This document shows positions 63,534 through 64,000 of a DNA stretch of 64,000 nucleotides, in pieces. The position numbers and the translations under genes are program-made. Position 1 is the stretch's first letter; each line of letters opens with the position of its first letter. This DNA comes from Mycobacterium botniense. Lineage in GTDB: Bacteria; Actinomycetota; Actinomycetes; Mycobacteriales; Mycobacteriaceae. The stretch lies in assembly GCF_010723305.1 (NCBI RefSeq), contig NZ_BLKW01000002.1:558001-622000 (forward strand), given 5' to 3'. Below the pieces are notes generated by a model. The model was not told the DNA's origin. It worked only from the letters and a program-made list of their open reading frames with translations, and ran no database searches.

Positions 63534-63677
63534 CGCCCCATTACAACCCGCTGCGTCGCGCGGATGGTGCGCGGGTCACGCCAATGTGTGATCCCAGCAG
63601 AAACAGAAGTTACTTCACCCACACCAGCACCTGGACGGGGCCTGACACCGTGCTGCGAAGCGATGGCGTATCCGATA

Positions 63678-64000
63678 TCACCAGTCGAGGAGACTGCTTG
63701 GCTGCCGGCCTGCCAGTTTCTGGATTACCAACTGGTTCATCGACACACCCTGTTCGGCGGCCTCGACGGCGAGGCGCGCGTGCAGCGCGGGTGAGGTCCT
63801 GACCACGAACGTGCCGCTGTATTTGCGTTCGGTCAGTGGTGCGGGCACCTCGTCCCCGGCTGCTTGCCTCTCGGCGATCACCTCGTCGACGGCTTGCTCG
63901 ATGGCGGCAATCGCTTCCCTTAGGGTCGGCGCCCACCGGGACAACCGTGGGAACTCCAGGCAGCGTCCCGCGTATTCGCCGTGCTCAGGCCACCATTCAG
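63678..64000 (-). CDS. HicB-family antitoxin, 5' end beyond window
   Basis: 107 codons visible. The N-terminal part reads EWWPEHGEYAGRCLEFPRLS, typical of the HicB antitoxin fold, then TLREAIAAIEQAVDEVI. The C-terminal ribbon-helix-helix is KYSGTFVVRTSPALHARLAV and EQGVSMNQLVIQKLAG. A TTG at 63944 could be read as a start, but the HicB domain continues upstream to the window edge. A HicA partner, if any, would lie outside. Confidence 0.8.
   Translation of the reverse strand, partial: EWWPEHGEYAGRCLEFPRLSRWAPTLREAIAAIEQAVDEVIAERQAAGDEVPAPLTERKYSGTFVVRTSPALHARLAVEAAEQGVSMNQLVIQKLAGRQPSSLLDW

Noticed and set aside
63678..63944. Short antitoxin starting at TTG 63944
   Set aside because: The HicB domain continues in frame upstream to the window edge, so the true start lies outside.

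Overview
The window is GC-rich actinobacterial DNA and almost certainly comes from a Mycobacterium, most likely a slow-growing non-tuberculous species (inference). The evidence is a large PGRS protein, tandem LppA/LppB-type lipoproteins, a RelJK pair very close to that of M. tuberculosis, many VapBC modules, an Acg-type nitroreductase, and a yajQ - Baeyer-Villiger monooxygenase - gpsA block with the same gene content as Rv0566c-Rv0564c.

Layout. (1) 1-8069 is a defence island: the 5' part of a DISARM-type drmD helicase running off the left edge, a divergent two-gene unit (AlbA_2/Schlafen-like protein plus DUF4238 protein), and a PLD-helicase-DUF3427 fusion. (2) 8070-20011 is a scarred accessory region. 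It is dense in toxin-antitoxin modules (relJK, several vapBC, two mazEF) mixed with relics: a vapBC pseudogene, pieces of a GH92 mannosidase, an SDR and an AraC remnant, and fragments of a small uncharacterised family. It also holds an ADP-ribosylglycohydrolase fused to a phosphatase-like domain that lacks its catalytic cysteine. (3) 20098-23612 holds a membrane Ser/Thr kinase and the main GH92 pseudogene. (4) 23718-32206 is a sulfur and redox island: a peroxiredoxin, a solitary ctaD, a CsoR/CstR-type palindrome, then a tight co-directional run of YeeE, a small membrane protein, DUF2892, TauE/SafE, DsrE and a sulfide:quinone-reductase-like flavoprotein, followed by a convergent Lpd-like reductase. 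(5) 32292-38775 has a metallophosphoesterase, a nitroreductase, IS110 and Tn554-type relics, a doubly nonsense-mutated pseudogene and a DMT transporter.

(6) 38778-48744 has a molybdopterin oxidoreductase (Rv0218-like), rhlE, an alpha/beta hydrolase preceded by a broken small gene, tandem lppA/lppB-like lipoproteins, an IS607 relic and a vapBC. (7) 48866-63533 is mostly core-like: a PGRS protein with a signal peptide, a PhyH dioxygenase, a flippase/pseudokinase membrane protein, a methyltransferase, a Mut7-C protein, galTK, tRNA-Tyr, yajQ, a monooxygenase, gpsA and an LLM oxidoreductase. (8) A HicB-like antitoxin is cut by the right edge.

The strongest candidates for something new are the AlbA_2/DUF4238 pair inside the defence island and the sulfur island with its predicted persulfide-responsive operator. 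The remaining interest lies in decay patterns: both mazEF loci keep the antitoxin and have lost the toxin, and one vapBC-GH92 block occurs twice. All family assignments come from reading motifs by eye; no database search was run.
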